64,000 bases of DNA from Ignavibacteriales bacterium (lineage in GTDB: Bacteria; Bacteroidota; Ignavibacteria; UBA10030): NCBI GenBank assembly GCA_016192345.1, contig JACPUH010000079.1:1-64000 (forward strand), in the 5' to 3' direction. How positions within the stretch are numbered: the stretch's first letter is position 1; each line of letters starts with the position of its first letter. The translations under genes were made by a program, and so were the position numbers. This document shows positions 63,379 to 64,000 of this stretch, piece after piece. A model generated the notes under the pieces. The model worked only from the letters and a program-made list of their open reading frames with translations. It ran no database searches and was not told the DNA's origin.

Positions 63379-64000
63379 ATGGACCAGGAAAAGATTAAGA
63401 TTCTCGTGGCAGATGACGAAGATCCTCTTCGGATGACCATAGCCGCGTGGCTCGGTGATGAAGGGTTCGATGTCCAGGAAGCCTCCAACGGGCTCGATGC
63501 GATCAAGATAGTCCAAACCAGCGATTTCGATATCGCCCTGCTCGATATCAAAATGCCCGGTGCCAACGGGCTTGAAGTCTTGCGTTTCATTAAAAAGAAC
63601 TCCCCCACCACGGAAGTGGTGATGATGACTGGGATGAGCGATGTGAGCATGGCGGTAGAGGCCATGAAGCTCGGGTCGAAGGAATACCTTACCAAGCCGG
63701 TCGATATGGACCAACTGGTGCCCCAGCTCCGATCCCTGATCAAAAAACGGGACGCCGAAGAGCGGATCCGCCAGCTTCAGTCCGAACACACGGCACGCCT
63801 GCTCTACGACCTCCACAATCCTATCGCCGGACTGAAGCAAAGCATCGGCTACCTCGTCAAAGGAATGGCCGGCCCGGTGGGCGACCATCAGAAAGAGTTG
63901 CTCGGCTATATGACCAACTCCATCGACAAGGTGATCGGCCTTCTGAACGACATGATGGACTTGACGAAGCTCGAAGGGGGCCGAGTCCGGTTGAATAAAG
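63379..64000 (+). CDS. REC domain / histidine kinase, cut by the window end
   Basis: At least 207 residues are visible. A response-regulator receiver domain (1-120) has Asp-Asp at 12-13, the phosphoacceptor Asp56 and Lys106. A HisKA-like helix pair follows with the phosphoacceptor His146 in YDLHNPIAG and DLTKLEGGRV. An ATPase domain probably lies beyond 64000. ATG 63379 has no clear Shine-Dalgarno. It is divergent from hutH and served by the promoter at 63202. Confidence 0.88.
   Translation, partial: MDQEKIKILVADDEDPLRMTIAAWLGDEGFDVQEASNGLDAIKIVQTSDFDIALLDIKMPGANGLEVLRFIKKNSPTTEVVMMTGMSDVSMAVEAMKLGSKEYLTKPVDMDQLVPQLRSLIKKRDAEERIRQLQSEHTARLLYDLHNPIAGLKQSIGYLVKGMAGPVGDHQKELLGYMTNSIDKVIGLLNDMMDLTKLEGGRVRLNK

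Overview
The window reads as chromosomal DNA of a Gram-negative bacterium of the Bacteroidota / Ignavibacteria / Chlorobi (FCB) group. The main evidence is a SusC/SusD-type outer-membrane pair (5590-9906), a secreted Asp-box protein with a type IX secretion C-terminal sorting domain (58262-60376), a DUF5916 surface protein, a BatA-type protein and a patatin-Omp85 fusion. By eye the GC content is moderately high. One promoter (63202-63230) is a textbook TTGACT-17-TATAAT, so the sigma-70 signal here is not the TTTG-type Bacteroidetes one. The exact lineage is an inference. I saw no tRNA, rRNA, insertion sequence, prophage or CRISPR array.

Layout. 0-5 kb: glycosyltransferase, alpha/beta hydrolase, M28 peptidase with a membrane domain. 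5-10 kb: a long palindrome-bearing leader, then the SusC/SusD pair and a strong terminator. 10-24.8 kb: mostly housekeeping genes, namely RlmD-like 23S rRNA methyltransferase, DUF5916, phosphohexomutase, enolase, a membrane metalloprotease with TPRs, murA, and divergently purA, a histidine kinase and an M20 amidohydrolase. 24.8-31.7 kb: a GxxExxY gene set between inverted dispersed repeats, two small membrane proteins, the agmatine-to-putrescine pair aguB-aguA, an M49-like lipoprotein and thyA-folA. 31.8-43.6 kb: an accessory block, all on the + strand, around an ECF42 sigma factor. It holds five YCII/DGPF genes (one broken), two DUF1428, two RibD-C/DHFR-like, two VOC/PhnB-like, an FAD oxidoreductase, a DUF998 protein and a MATE pump. 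43.6-53.5 kb: an SDR, then a - strand block of patatin-Omp85, two DUF3526-type ABC permeases, their ATPase, a NEW3-type surface protein and a PDZ protein. 53.6-64 kb: BatA-like vWA protein, hflX, a lipoprotein with an MBL hydrolase, the T9SS cargo, adenosine deaminase, hutH, and a REC-histidine-kinase gene cut by the window end.

Most interesting. (1) The ECF42 block carries two near-identical promoter-like sites (TGTCGA, 17 bp, CGACTAC), one before the first YCII gene and one before the broken copy. They match the ECF42 promoter motif as I recall it, so a regulon can be proposed from sequence alone. (2) The GxxExxY gene takes its Shine-Dalgarno from one repeat arm and its last codons and stop from the inverted other arm, so gene and repeats look like one cassette. 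(3) The PDZ/NEW3/ABC/DUF3526 block is an uncharacterised envelope system. (4) Several intergenic dispersed-repeat types occur, and one of them appears to have been read in frame inside the phosphohexomutase gene.
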